Notes: generated by a model not told the origin, from the letters alone. A DNA stretch of 15,583 nt from Spirochaetia bacterium (GCA_025997655.1 BNUW01000051.1:1-15583); one strand, 5' to 3'. Numbered from the stretch's first letter, positions 8,339 to 15,356 are shown. Made by a program: numbers and translations.

Positions 8339-9106
8339 ATGAACGGCATTCCGGACGCACCAGTTATTTTTTCGGAGATCAATACCACTGTGGTGTTGGC
8401 TGTTTTCGCTGTTTTAGCATGTGCATCAGTCATTTACGCCATCGTCCTCACGATTCGCGAATCTGACCCCTTGCCCATTGCCGCTTGTATCGGCGCTTTG
8501 ATTTGTGCGCTTAACGAGCCTATCTATGATATTCTCGGCAAAATTGTCTATGCGAGTAATAACCCTATGGCTTTTACTGCTTTCGGCAGAGAAGTACCGT
8601 GGTTCCTTGTCATCGGCTATGTCCCTTGGGTCGGATTGCTGCCCGTTATTATCGCCCGGATGATGGCCGATGGGGTTCCTCGTAAAAAACTGCATATAAT
8701 TGCGTTGGTTTCGTTTTTATCTGTTGTTTGCGTAGAGTCTCTCGGCACCTATTTTTCCGCTTGGGCTTATTACGGTGATGTACCGTTAAAGTACTTGGTT
8801 GTCGCGCCGCAGATGGCTCCTGTTCCGATTGTAGGAGGCTTTTTGTTGTATGCGATTTCGCACAAATATAAAGGGTGGCGCCGTGCTTTGTCGGCAGCCG
8901 TAATCTCCACATTAACCCTGCCTATGGTTTTCGCCTCCGCGTCTTGGCCTTTGTATCTCGGGCTGTACAGTGATATTTCGCCTTTGGTGCGCTGGATAGC
9001 CGGTATTGCCATGCTCGGCTTTACTGTCGCCATAGTGGGTGCGACCACAGGCTTGGCGCAAAGACTATATTCAGGCGAAAAGCACGGCGTAAGTTCAAAC
9101 TCGTAG
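8339..9106 (+). CDS. Multi-pass membrane protein, AveC/spirocyclase-like (paralogue 1)
   Basis: 255 residues with about seven hydrophobic segments and no signal peptide. Diagnostic positions shared with the next gene: NEPIYDILG (residues about 58-66), FGREVPWFLVIGY, ES-G-X-AWAYYG, YKGWRRA, and a late ASWPLYLGL. The E-P-x-x-D motif, the GY after a proline/tryptophan pair and the YAYYG motif resemble the AveC-like family (spiroketal cyclase of avermectin biosynthesis and many uncharacterised actinobacterial homologues). This is family-level recall, not a search result. Start 8339 rests on GGAGG eight bases upstream; an upstream GTG at 8297 would add 14 residues without an SD. First gene of a three-gene operon. 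Confidence 0.75.
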   Translation: MNGIPDAPVIFSEINTTVVLAVFAVLACASVIYAIVLTIRESDPLPIAACIGALICALNEPIYDILGKIVYASNNPMAFTAFGREVPWFLVIGYVPWVGLLPVIIARMMADGVPRKKLHIIALVSFLSVVCVESLGTYFSAWAYYGDVPLKYLVVAPQMAPVPIVGGFLLYAISHKYKGWRRALSAAVISTLTLPMVFASASWPLYLGLYSDISPLVRWIAGIAMLGFTVAIVGATTGLAQRLYSGEKHGVSSNS

Positions 9107-9156
9107 GCCTTGTATGAAAAATGTTCAAATCAGTAATCTGAAAGGATGCAATTGGT

Positions 9157-9933
9157 ATGTTTGATTTTATAGTTGCGCCGTCTTCGCCGCCTGTTGATAT
9201 GGTTGCCAATCCAAAGACGGAAATGATTTTCACAATAGGCGTCAGCATTGCTTTTTTAGCAATGTTAGTTTATTCTCTCTATTATTGGCGAAAAAACAAT
9301 TCTCCCATTGGCGTTCTATGCATAGTAGGCGGTTTGATCGCGTCAATGCTGGAACCATACTGTGATATGATTGGGTCGTTATGGTTTCCGAATATCAACA
9401 CTTGGCTGCCGCCAATATTCAATAATTGGTTTGGTGTTTATATTCCCGTGTGGGTTGCCATTGGATATGCAATGTTTATTGGCGGCGCACCATTTATCGC
9501 TTATGTAATCCTGTCAAAAATAAAGATAATCACAAAGAAAAGTATTCTGATTATCATTTTATCTATTATGGCGTTTGATATTATTTTAGAAACGATTGGG
9601 TTAAATATGGGCGTGTACGCATATTATGGATTCCAACCGTTTCAGATTGCGAAAATGCCATGGTGGTGGTCTTTGACCGGCGGCCTTATGGGTGCAGGCG
9701 GCGGCGCGATGATATACCTGCTTAAAGAACGTATGTCCGGGTGGCGGTCGTTGCTTGTCATTCCTCTAGTTCCGGGGAACTTTATGATGTTTATCGGTTG
9801 GATTGCCTGGCCAATTATGATTGCGCTTAACCTGAATTTAGGCTATGGTGTATCCTACACTGCGGGGGTTTTTAGCATTCTTCTTGCATGGATGGCATAT
9901 AAAGGCATCTGTATCGTATTGAAAGCAGAATAG
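9157..9933 (+). CDS. Multi-pass membrane protein, AveC/spirocyclase-like (paralogue 2)
   Basis: 258 residues and about seven membrane segments, a clear paralogue of the preceding protein in the same order of motifs: LEPYCDMIGSLWFP, VYIPVWVAIGYAMFIGG, ETIGLNMGVYAYYGFQPF, SGWRSLL and IAWPIMIAL. Acidic and tyrosine residues inside predicted helices (E-P-x-x-D, E-T-x-G...YAYYG) are conserved between the two, which suggests an enzyme-like intramembrane site, not a simple channel. SD AAAGGA lies ten bases before the ATG; 50 bp from gene 1. The two could form a heterodimer or act on related substrates; the substrate is unknown. Confidence 0.75.
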   Translation: MFDFIVAPSSPPVDMVANPKTEMIFTIGVSIAFLAMLVYSLYYWRKNNSPIGVLCIVGGLIASMLEPYCDMIGSLWFPNINTWLPPIFNNWFGVYIPVWVAIGYAMFIGGAPFIAYVILSKIKIITKKSILIIILSIMAFDIILETIGLNMGVYAYYGFQPFQIAKMPWWWSLTGGLMGAGGGAMIYLLKERMSGWRSLLVIPLVPGNFMMFIGWIAWPIMIALNLNLGYGVSYTAGVFSILLAWMAYKGICIVLKAE

Positions 9934-9996
9934 TAAACTTTTCAGCACATAGCTGCGGCGTAACACTCAAAACAACGGAAAACAGGTGGTTAGATT

Positions 9997-10629
9997 ATGG
10001 CGAACGAAAAAGCAACTGAAACAAGCCAGGCGCAGCGTATAATTGATGCCGCTTTTAAGTGCATATCTTCAAGGGGTTACGCGAACATTTCGCTGAGGGA
10101 GATTGCGGACGAAGCCGGCGTTGTTTTGAGCCAGTTGAATTATTATTACAAAAATAAAGAAGGCCTGTTCACGGAAGTCATAAAAATACTGGGGCATCAA
10201 TATTTGTCCGAGATTGAGGATGTCTTCAGGCGGGGGAAACCAGGAAAGGAAAATTTGTCGGCCCTGTCGGAGTATTTCAAAGAAATATTAAAAAGCAAGC
10301 CGGAATTGTTTATACTTCTTTTTGATTTCAGCAGCATGGCTCTGTGGTCTGATGCGACACGGGAAGTCCTCGACAGTTTTTTCGATGATATGTCAAATCT
10401 TATCGAAAAATACATCTTGGACGGCGCTTCCGGCAAGAGTATCTTTAAAGACAAGCCGCACCGGGCTGTATCAAGAATTCTCTCCGGCGCGATATTTGGG
10501 ACGTCGATACAGGTTGTATTATCTCATGATAAGGAGGATTTCCTTGATTCGCTGTGTGATCTTCTGCCCGGCATTTATATCGGAGACGGCGCGATTATCG
10601 GCCTGTCAACGCAGGATGGCGCCTCGTGA
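9997..10629 (+). CDS. TetR-family transcriptional regulator
   Basis: 210 residues. The N-terminal TetR helix-turn-helix (residues about 13-60) reads RIIDAAFKCISSRGYANISL, REIADEAGVVLSQLNYYYKN, KEGLFTEVI, the canonical pattern with the G-x-A-N-I-S-L turn and the L-x-Y-Y-x-K-x-K-E-G-L signature. The C-terminal ligand-binding half is helical and unspecific (EYFKEILKSKPELFILLFDF). SD AGGTGG lies seven bases upstream; 63 bp after the membrane protein pair. It probably represses its own operon via the palindrome at 8274-8285, relieved by the substrate or product of the membrane proteins. Confidence 0.92.
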   Translation: MANEKATETSQAQRIIDAAFKCISSRGYANISLREIADEAGVVLSQLNYYYKNKEGLFTEVIKILGHQYLSEIEDVFRRGKPGKENLSALSEYFKEILKSKPELFILLFDFSSMALWSDATREVLDSFFDDMSNLIEKYILDGASGKSIFKDKPHRAVSRILSGAIFGTSIQVVLSHDKEDFLDSLCDLLPGIYIGDGAIIGLSTQDGAS

Positions 10630-10646
10630 TGTAGCCAATTTACCGG

Positions 10647-10682
10647 TAGCAAAAAAACCCGCAGAATTTTCTTGTACAACAT
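10647..10682 (-). pseudogene. Stump of an outer-membrane protein gene (first ~12 codons)
   Basis: Minus-strand ATG 10682 begins MLYKKILRVFLL, nearly the same as the start of the Omp85-like gene at 7345 (MLYRKILRFFLL); DNA similarity continues upstream through copy D of the promoter. After about codon 12 the similarity ends, and the frame runs antisense into the tetR 3' end, stopping near 10575. It is the truncated 5' end of a paralogous barrel gene, cut where the plus-strand operon begins. Confidence 0.75.
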
Positions 10683-10691
10683 AATACCAGG

Positions 10692-10753
10692 ATACTATGC
10701 AGATGTAAACTGTTTATCAACAAAACATCAATTTTTTATAAACTTTTCTAAGA
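10692..10753 (-). promoter_or_regulatory. 11-bp-phased TTGAT repeat promoter, copy D
   Basis: Units TTTATAAAAAA (10732-10742), TTGATGTTTTG (10721-10731), TTGATAAACAG (10710-10720) and TTTACATCTGC (10699-10709). Core TTGATA (10715-10720), 17 bp, TAGTAT (10692-10697), start codon nine bases later, as in copy B. It now drives only a stump and may produce antisense RNA into tetR. Confidence 0.75.
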
Positions 10754-10760
10754 TAAAGAA

Positions 10761-10806
10761 CGGATGGTCCGGTTGAACATGACAAAATACCCATTGCCAT
10801 GCTCAA
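10761..10806 (-). terminator. Candidate terminator of the MFS / alarmone synthetase / peroxidase operon
   Basis: On the minus strand TTGAGCATG (10806-10798) pairs with CATGTTCAA (10781-10773), a 9-bp stem with one G-U. It is followed by a second small hairpin CGGA-CCA-TCCG (10771-10761) and TTCTTTATCTT. It starts about 18 bases past the peroxidase stop codon. Confidence 0.4.
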
Positions 10807-10823
10807 AGCGCGGCTGACTGGTT

Positions 10824-11360
10824 TTAGGGCATGAGTAACCGCTCTATCGCAGCGGTCAAATCTTCAGGTTTTGTTGTGGGTGAATACCATGCTTTCACTT
10901 CTCCGTCACGGTTCACCAGGAATTTTGAAAAATTCCATTTGATGTCTTTGGCGCCGGTGAAGGGGGAAATGCTCTTTATCCGTTCAATAAGAGCGGCTGC
11001 CTCTTCATCAGTAGTTTCAGTAACCTGCTCTTTAAGATACACAAAAAGCGGCGCGGCACTGTCGCCATTCACGTCAACTTTGGCAAACTGGGGAAAGGTT
11101 GTGTGGTATTGCGTCCGGCAAAATTCACAAATCTCCTCGGCGCTGCCCGGGGCTTGTCCGGCAAATTGATTACAGGGAAAATCCAGAATTTCCAGCCCTT
11201 TACCCTGATAGGTATCATAGAGGGCTTGCAAACCGGTATATTGCGGAGTCAATCCGCACTTGGTGGCGGTATTGACAATCAAAAGCACTTTGCCTTTATA
11301 GTCGGCAAGTGACACAGGCTTTCCTTCACGGCTCGTCACCGTAAAATCATACAAATTCAT
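10824..11360 (-). CDS. Glutathione peroxidase-like thiol peroxidase
   Basis: 178 residues, typical for bacterial Cys-type GPx, which reduces hydroperoxides, usually with thioredoxin. Peroxidatic Cys C35 in NTATKCGLTPQY, catalytic Gln in FPCNQFAGQAPG (Q69), Trp and Asn in DIKWNFSKFLVNRDG. Cys residues in EEICEFCRTQY could serve as the resolving Cys. Cytoplasmic, no signal peptide. The SD AAGGAG is inside the end of the alarmone synthetase gene, three bases lie between that stop and this ATG, and the two are surely co-transcribed. A relic of its 3' end lies at 2495-2593. Variation: the usual G before FPCNQF is D (LDFPCNQF). Confidence 0.95.
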   Translation of the reverse strand: MNLYDFTVTSREGKPVSLADYKGKVLLIVNTATKCGLTPQYTGLQALYDTYQGKGLEILDFPCNQFAGQAPGSAEEICEFCRTQYHTTFPQFAKVDVNGDSAAPLFVYLKEQVTETTDEEAAALIERIKSISPFTGAKDIKWNFSKFLVNRDGEVKAWYSPTTKPEDLTAAIERLLMP

Positions 11361-11363
11361 ACA

Positions 11364-12050
11364 CTAAACTCCTTCGCTCTTTTCGAGCCTCTCAATACTA
11401 TCACGTATGTCTTGCATTTTCAAGTCAAGCCATACACTTGTTTCCGCACAATTTTTTAATTCTTTGGTGATAGCATCCATTTTGTCACGAGGTATGTTTT
11501 TTTTGTAATTGAGTCGATGTTCCAAACTTGCCCAAAAATCCATTGCTATAGTCCTTAATTGGACTTCTACTTTCATTTGCCGTTTTTCGTTATGCAAGAA
11601 TATCGGCACCTCTATTATCAAGTGAAGACTCCGGTAGCCGCTTTCCTTTGGATTAGCAATATAATCTTTTCTTTCAATGAGTTTAACATCATCTTGAGAA
11701 AGCAGGCAATCTGCCAGAATATAAATGTCATCTACAAACTGGCATATAATGCGAATACCTGCTATGTCATGAATATTTTTTTCGATAGACTCAACCGTTA
11801 ATGGTATCCGTAATTTTCGCATCTTCCGCCGTATGCTGTCAGGCGCCTTAATCCGAGTCTTTATATGTTCGATTTGATTTCGATCATGGGACAACGACAG
11901 TTCTTCGTTAAGAACTTTAAACTTGGTTTCAACTTCCATAAGAGCACAGCGGTAGTAAGACATGAGCTGTAAAGCCGGAGTAAGGCTTTTCTCAAAAATC
12001 TGTACGAAATCATCTTCAATTTTTTGCACAAACTGCGGAAAATATTCCAT
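11364..12050 (-). CDS. Small alarmone synthetase, RelP/RelQ type
   Basis: 228-residue single-domain (p)ppGpp synthetase that transfers pyrophosphate from ATP to GDP/GTP. Synthetase motifs in order: RIKAPDSIRRKM, IHDIAGIRIICQF, the G-loop NPKESGYRSLHLII, and VEVQLRTIAMDFWASLEHRL. No HD hydrolase, TGS or ACT domain, so hydrolysis must come from a Rel/SpoT enzyme elsewhere. The C-terminal helix KELKNCAETSVWLDLKMQDI is like the oligomerising tail of RelQ. ATG 12050 is preceded by GAGGAGAG; an upstream ATG at 12110 lies inside the MFS gene. Only 11 bases separate it from the MFS stop. Its place in an operon beside a metal sensor suggests transcriptional induction under metal or oxidative stress. 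Confidence 0.93.
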   Translation of the reverse strand: MEYFPQFVQKIEDDFVQIFEKSLTPALQLMSYYRCALMEVETKFKVLNEELSLSHDRNQIEHIKTRIKAPDSIRRKMRKLRIPLTVESIEKNIHDIAGIRIICQFVDDIYILADCLLSQDDVKLIERKDYIANPKESGYRSLHLIIEVPIFLHNEKRQMKVEVQLRTIAMDFWASLEHRLNYKKNIPRDKMDAITKELKNCAETSVWLDLKMQDIRDSIERLEKSEGV

Positions 12051-12061
12051 AATCTCTCCTC

Positions 12062-13249
12062 TTATTTTAATTTCCTTTTGGTCATTATGAAAAATGGTAT
12101 GGAAGCGCATTGCATAACCATTGAAAAAATAATCAATAGTATAATTGATTTATCATATACTATCCCCATGAACCAACTGCCTAAAAACCAAAATATCCCA
12201 AATCCGGTATTAAAAATACCATACGCCATTGCTCTTTTATCTTTTGTGATTATTGTTGCAATAGCAGATTTTAGTATTGACTCCTGAGCGCCCATGCCAA
12301 TGCCCCATAATGAAATGCCTATAATAACAAAGACCGGATTGCCTGACAAAAACACAAATGGAGCAAAAAACAGAGAAATCACTGAAGCGATGATTATCGC
12401 GTTAATTCCTTTTTTATCATAAAGAGCGCCAAAGAACAAAGCTGAGAACGCGTCTACCCCCATGGCTAATGAATATAATATCGGTATAAAGTTTTCATCA
12501 AATAGTTGATTTTTTGCGATATGGTATCCAATCAGGGGAAAATCCGCAAAACCTGCGGCGACAAAAGCTATGGCGATAATATAAAACCGATACGCTTTGT
12601 TTACGCTGAGTTTTTTATTATCAGTTTCGCTGGTATCAAATTCCTCCGGCTTTGGATATAGATATCTGCACGCCAACAGGATACCGAAGGTGATAATTGC
12701 CGGTATTCCCAATGCCAAAAAGCAAACAACATAATTGCGATATGAATCTGACCCATTCCGCAGGGTCATTATAATAAAAAGCATTACCGGGCCTAAAAAG
12801 GCGCCTATTTGATCCAACGCTTCCTGAATTGCGAAACCCTTGCCAACCCCTACTTCTTTTGCGGCAAATGACGTTAAGGTATTTTTGGCAGGGTATCTGA
12901 TTGCTTTCCCAAACCGTTCAATTATTAAGAGGCCACAGGCATATTTCCAACCATTTTCAGGAACAAAGGCTAAAAGGGGAATTGCGACAAGGTTAAAAGC
13001 ATACCCTATTATGGTCATGGTCCAATATTTTTGTGTCTTATCGCTGATGAAACCGGTTATCAGGCGAAACGCATATCCGATAAATTCACCCAAACCGGAA
13101 ACAAAGCCTATGGCCGCCGCCGAAGCCCCAAGTAGTTTCAGGTACGGCCCAAGAATGCTTCTGGCGCCTTCATGGGTCATGTCCGAAAAAAGGCTTAAGA
13201 TTCCTATAAGCATAATAAAAGCCATTGCCGATTTTTTTCTGTCTTTCAT
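12062..13249 (-). CDS. MFS efflux transporter
   Basis: 395 residues with about twelve transmembrane segments in two halves. The N-terminal DMTHEGARSILGPYLKLLGA and the loop-2 motif RLITGFISDKTQKYW (MFS motif A-like G-x-x-S-D) mark the major facilitator superfamily; a second-half loop GALYDKKGINAI is the matching repeat. Start 13249 chosen from GGAGG eight bases upstream; a start at 13270 would precede the SD. The divergent CadC-like metal sensor and shared promoters point to export of a metal ion or metal/arsenic conjugate. The sequence does not resemble the usual CadA ATPase partner, so the substrate is open. First gene of the operon with alarmone synthetase and peroxidase. Confidence 0.88.
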   Translation of the reverse strand: MKDRKKSAMAFIMLIGILSLFSDMTHEGARSILGPYLKLLGASAAAIGFVSGLGEFIGYAFRLITGFISDKTQKYWTMTIIGYAFNLVAIPLLAFVPENGWKYACGLLIIERFGKAIRYPAKNTLTSFAAKEVGVGKGFAIQEALDQIGAFLGPVMLFIIMTLRNGSDSYRNYVVCFLALGIPAIITFGILLACRYLYPKPEEFDTSETDNKKLSVNKAYRFYIIAIAFVAAGFADFPLIGYHIAKNQLFDENFIPILYSLAMGVDAFSALFFGALYDKKGINAIIIASVISLFFAPFVFLSGNPVFVIIGISLWGIGMGAQESILKSAIATIITKDKRAMAYGIFNTGFGIFWFLGSWFMGIVYDKSIILLIIFSMVMQCASIPFFIMTKRKLK

Positions 13250-13290
13250 TAATAAGTCCTCCAAAAACACAAAATTAGGGGATTATGCCC

Positions 13291-13344
13291 TTGACAGACC
13301 CAACCATCTTTTATATTATACAAAAGGTTGAAAATTTTGTCAAC
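13291..13344. promoter_or_regulatory. Overlapping divergent promoters with shared -10 and candidate ArsR operator
   Basis: Rightward (arsR): TTGACA 13291-13296, 17 bp, TATTAT 13314-13319. Leftward (MFS operon): TTGACA 13343-13338, 17 bp, TATAAT 13320-13315, a perfect consensus promoter. The two -10 boxes are the same bases on opposite strands, so polymerase can use only one at a time. GTTGA-AAATTTTG-TCAAC (13327-13344; 5-bp perfect arms, imperfect core) covers the leftward -35 and the rightward start site, where a bound ArsR protein would silence both. Confidence 0.75.
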
Positions 13345-13370
13345 TATATTTTGAAGAATTTGGAGTCCAC

Positions 13371-13742
13371 ATGGCAAAAAATCAAGCGGTTTGCGACTGT
13401 GACATTATCCACGAAGATATTGTCAATAAAGTCAGGCACATAATGCCTGCCGAACAATCCTTTATAAACATTACCGATTTGTTTAAAACATTTGCCGACA
13501 TTACAAGAGTTAAAATTCTTTGGTTTTTAACTAATGAGGAATTATGCGTTTGCGATTTAGGGGCATTGCTTAATATGTCAAAATCGGCTGTTTCCCATAA
13601 ATTAAAAGATTTACGGCTTGCAAACCTTGTTGATTACCGTAAAGAGGGGCGTATAGCCTTTTATTTTTTATCCAATAACCATGTTAAAAAAATACTAAAA
13701 GAAGGCTTTGTGCATTTTAATAAACCCTATCATGATTATTGA
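13371..13742 (+). CDS. ArsR/SmtB metal sensor, CadC-like thiol site
   Basis: 123-residue winged-helix repressor. The N-terminal tail carries C8 and C10 (AVCDCDIIHED), and the recognition-adjacent helix carries C59 and C61 in ELCVCDLGALLNMSKSAVSH, followed by KLKDLR. This four-Cys layout is close to the Cd/Pb-sensing site of CadC (Cys 7, 11, 58, 60), so thiophilic metals such as Cd, Pb, Zn or Bi are the likely inducers. The DNA-binding helix is the usual SxSxVSHxLxxLR type. GGAG lies five bases before ATG. It ends 26 bp inside the converging lipoprotein gene. It likely represses itself and the MFS operon. Confidence 0.93.
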   Translation: MAKNQAVCDCDIIHEDIVNKVRHIMPAEQSFINITDLFKTFADITRVKILWFLTNEELCVCDLGALLNMSKSAVSHKLKDLRLANLVDYRKEGRIAFYFLSNNHVKKILKEGFVHFNKPYHDY

Positions 13743-14244
13743 AAATACGGATTGTGCGTATTGCGTTTTTGGGCAATAGTACGAGCGGATCATACTTAAG
13801 CCCTATAACATCGCATACCCGATATATAAAACTGACACAATCATTTGCGGGGATACTAAAAGGGGGAGGCGTATTTTCCCATTCGGTTAGCAGTTCCAAA
13901 ATCTTGTTTCGTGTGTTTTCACTCACGAGAAAATCTGTATGCACTTGATTCAGCGGATACTCGGTACTATATTTTAGTTGTCCCTGTTTTGATATTAATT
14001 TTCCCGGTATGTTTGGATAAAATCCATATACACCCGGACCACCAATAGACAGGGAAGCATGTCCGGCTATTGATCTTGTTTCTCCAAGCGAAGTTCCCGG
14101 GCCGTATGCCAAAAAAGATATTTTATAAGTTTGTTCTGACTGTTCTGAATTTTCATCATTCTGAAGCAATAACGGAGAACTTGCGCAGGATACCCAGAAT
14201 ACCATTGAACAAAAACCAAAAAAGAAAACACCCGCTTTTTTCAT
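13717..14244 (-). CDS. Lipoprotein with permuted papain-like (NlpC/P60-type) motifs
   Basis: 175 residues. N-terminal export signal MKKAGVFFFGFCSMVFWVSC with a plausible lipid-acceptor C20 (the -3 residue, Trp, is unusual). The mature part has AGHASLSIGGPGVYGFYP with His62 first, then IPANDCVSFIYRVCDVIGL with Cys136 later. The order His...Cys is that of circularly permuted NlpC/P60 or YaeF/YiiX-like papain folds, in contrast to the usual Cys...His order; the surroundings (GHA-S-hydrophobic; NDC-V-x-F) fit. A cell-wall or lipid amide hydrolase is possible; function unknown. SD AAGGAG six bases upstream; 22 bp after the EamA gene, likely one operon. Its 3' end overlaps arsR convergently by 26 bp. 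Confidence 0.7.
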   Translation of the reverse strand: MKKAGVFFFGFCSMVFWVSCASSPLLLQNDENSEQSEQTYKISFLAYGPGTSLGETRSIAGHASLSIGGPGVYGFYPNIPGKLISKQGQLKYSTEYPLNQVHTDFLVSENTRNKILELLTEWENTPPPFSIPANDCVSFIYRVCDVIGLKYDPLVLLPKNAIRTIRIFNNHDRVY

Positions 14245-14266
14245 TTGAGACTCCTTAATGAATTTC

Positions 14267-14680
14267 TCAGAAAATTAAGACAAATGTTCCTGCGGTAATC
14301 AAAAGACCGCCAATAACCGCTTTTATAGTTACGGTTTCTTTTAATACAATAAATGCCAATACCATACCTATTACCAAACTGAATTTATCTATCGGTATCA
14401 CTTTTGATGCCTGGCCGGTTTGCAATGCCTTATAGTAACAAAGCCATGAAAGCCCTGTTGCTATTCCTGATAATACTAAAAACAATAAGTTTTTATGTCC
14501 AATATTTCCAATATCATTTTGTTTTCCTGTTGCAAAAACAACCGCCCATGACATAATTAAAACCACAATGGTTCGTATTGCCGTTGCTAAATTTGAATTT
14601 ATATCTGCAATACCAACTTTTGCCAGAATTGATGTCAATGCGGCAAACAGGGCCGATAATAATGCGTATATTATCCACAT
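14267..14680 (-). CDS. EamA-family half-size transporter
   Basis: 137 residues, about five hydrophobic segments, matching a single EamA (DMT) repeat: MWIIYALLSALFAALTSILA, KVGIADINSNLATAIRT and so on, GLSWLCYYKALQTGQASKVIPI, VLKETVTIKAVIGGLLITAGT. Single-repeat members of this size are a normal family and are expected to act as dimers. The substrate is not predictable. SD GGAGGG lies eight bases before ATG. Confidence 0.9.
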   Translation of the reverse strand: MWIIYALLSALFAALTSILAKVGIADINSNLATAIRTIVVLIMSWAVVFATGKQNDIGNIGHKNLLFLVLSGIATGLSWLCYYKALQTGQASKVIPIDKFSLVIGMVLAFIVLKETVTIKAVIGGLLITAGTFVLIF

Positions 14681-14728
14681 AAGGAATACCCTCCTGTTTT
14701 ATTTCTATTAATTATGAGTTTACAGGGA

Positions 14729-14767
14729 TAATCTGCGGCTTGCCTGTATAAAGACAGCCGCAGATTA
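14729..14767. terminator. Strong hairpin after the lipoprotein gene
   Basis: TAATCTGCGGCT (14729-14740) pairs perfectly with AGCCGCAGATTA (14756-14767), a 12-bp stem with a 15-base loop, starting 17 bases past the stop of the gene at 14785. On the minus strand it lacks a real U-tract; on the plus strand only CCTTTTC follows. Still the strongest inverted repeat in the window apart from the leuS fold-back, and best read as the transcript end between two genes. Confidence 0.6.
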
Positions 14768-14784
14768 CCTTTTCACCAGCGTCC

Positions 14785-15228
14785 CTATTTAAAAACGCCA
14801 AAGCCATTGTTTGTTACGGGCACCGCAACCGCCGCAGTGTATTTTATGGCAAGGGCGGAACCGGAAAATGTCACCTCACCGGACGAAGCTTTTCCCTCGA
14901 TGCCAATGTTCACATTTGTTATCCCGTGTGCACCAAATTTTTGCGCCTCTTTGAGCAATAAGCCGTAGACATCCGCGCTCTCGCCTTTTTTCGAGGTTGT
15001 AGTGACAAAGACCAGTTCCAATGGTTCATAGTCTTTTACCGCAATCGTGGCATTGCCCTGCAAACTTGGCAAAACGGTCATGCCCATGCCGATGTAATCC
15101 TCTCCCATGCCGACTAATTCCCGCCCCATGCCGGTGATTCCCCGCCTTAGTGTGGAAGCGCACCCCGACAGGCTGCTAAGGACAAGCAAGACCGCTACTC
15201 CGCCAATAATCAGCTTTTTCTTCTTAGT
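14785..15228 (-). CDS. Lipoprotein with AHGITNV domain
   Basis: 147 residues. Positively charged start (MTKKKKL), hydrophobic stretch and lipobox LSGC with C24. A Gly/Met-rich segment follows (GITGMGRELVGMGEDYIGMG). The C-terminal half has LELVFVTTTSKKGESADVYG, LLLKEAQKFGAHGITNVNIG and a beta-rich end. The A-x-x-x-G-A-H-G-I-x-N-V pattern is seen in small dimeric/multimeric alpha/beta domains such as the YbjQ or dodecin-like type; this is a fold-level guess. SD AAGGAG six bases before 15228 fixes the start (a start at 15270 has none). Transcribed from repeat copy E with a long leader of about 120 bases holding two inverted repeats. Confidence 0.8.
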   Translation of the reverse strand, partial: TKKKKLIIGGVAVLLVLSSLSGCASTLRRGITGMGRELVGMGEDYIGMGMTVLPSLQGNATIAVKDYEPLELVFVTTTSKKGESADVYGLLLKEAQKFGAHGITNVNIGIEGKASSGEVTFSGSALAIKYTAAVAVPVTNNGFGVFK

Positions 15229-15279
15229 CATGATAGACTCCTTCCCTTGCCCCTCGGCAAGGTTTACCATATAGATTCA

Positions 15280-15333
15280 TTTACACTCATACGAGGTAAA
15301 AGACCACAAAGAATGTTAAACTCATTTATGAGT
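15280..15333 (-). promoter_or_regulatory. Structured leader of the lipoprotein gene
   Basis: Two inverted repeats in the 5' leader: TTTACCTC-GTAT-GAGTGTAAA (15300-15280; 8 bp with one bulge, same loop as the hairpin at 5618-5639) and ACTCAT-TT-ATGAGT (15320-15333). The second lies near the expected transcription start and could be an operator. Confidence 0.45.
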
Positions 15334-15356
15334 CATTTCCTTGTGATAGTTACAAA

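Noticed and set aside
8426..9248. Minus-strand frames opposite the AveC-like genes
   Set aside because: Shadow frames with basic, low-complexity translations and no SD; the plus-strand genes have SDs, paralogy and operon context.
11559..11801. 80-aa plus-strand frame inside the alarmone synthetase gene
   Set aside because: Antisense to conserved synthetase motifs; no SD or homologous look.
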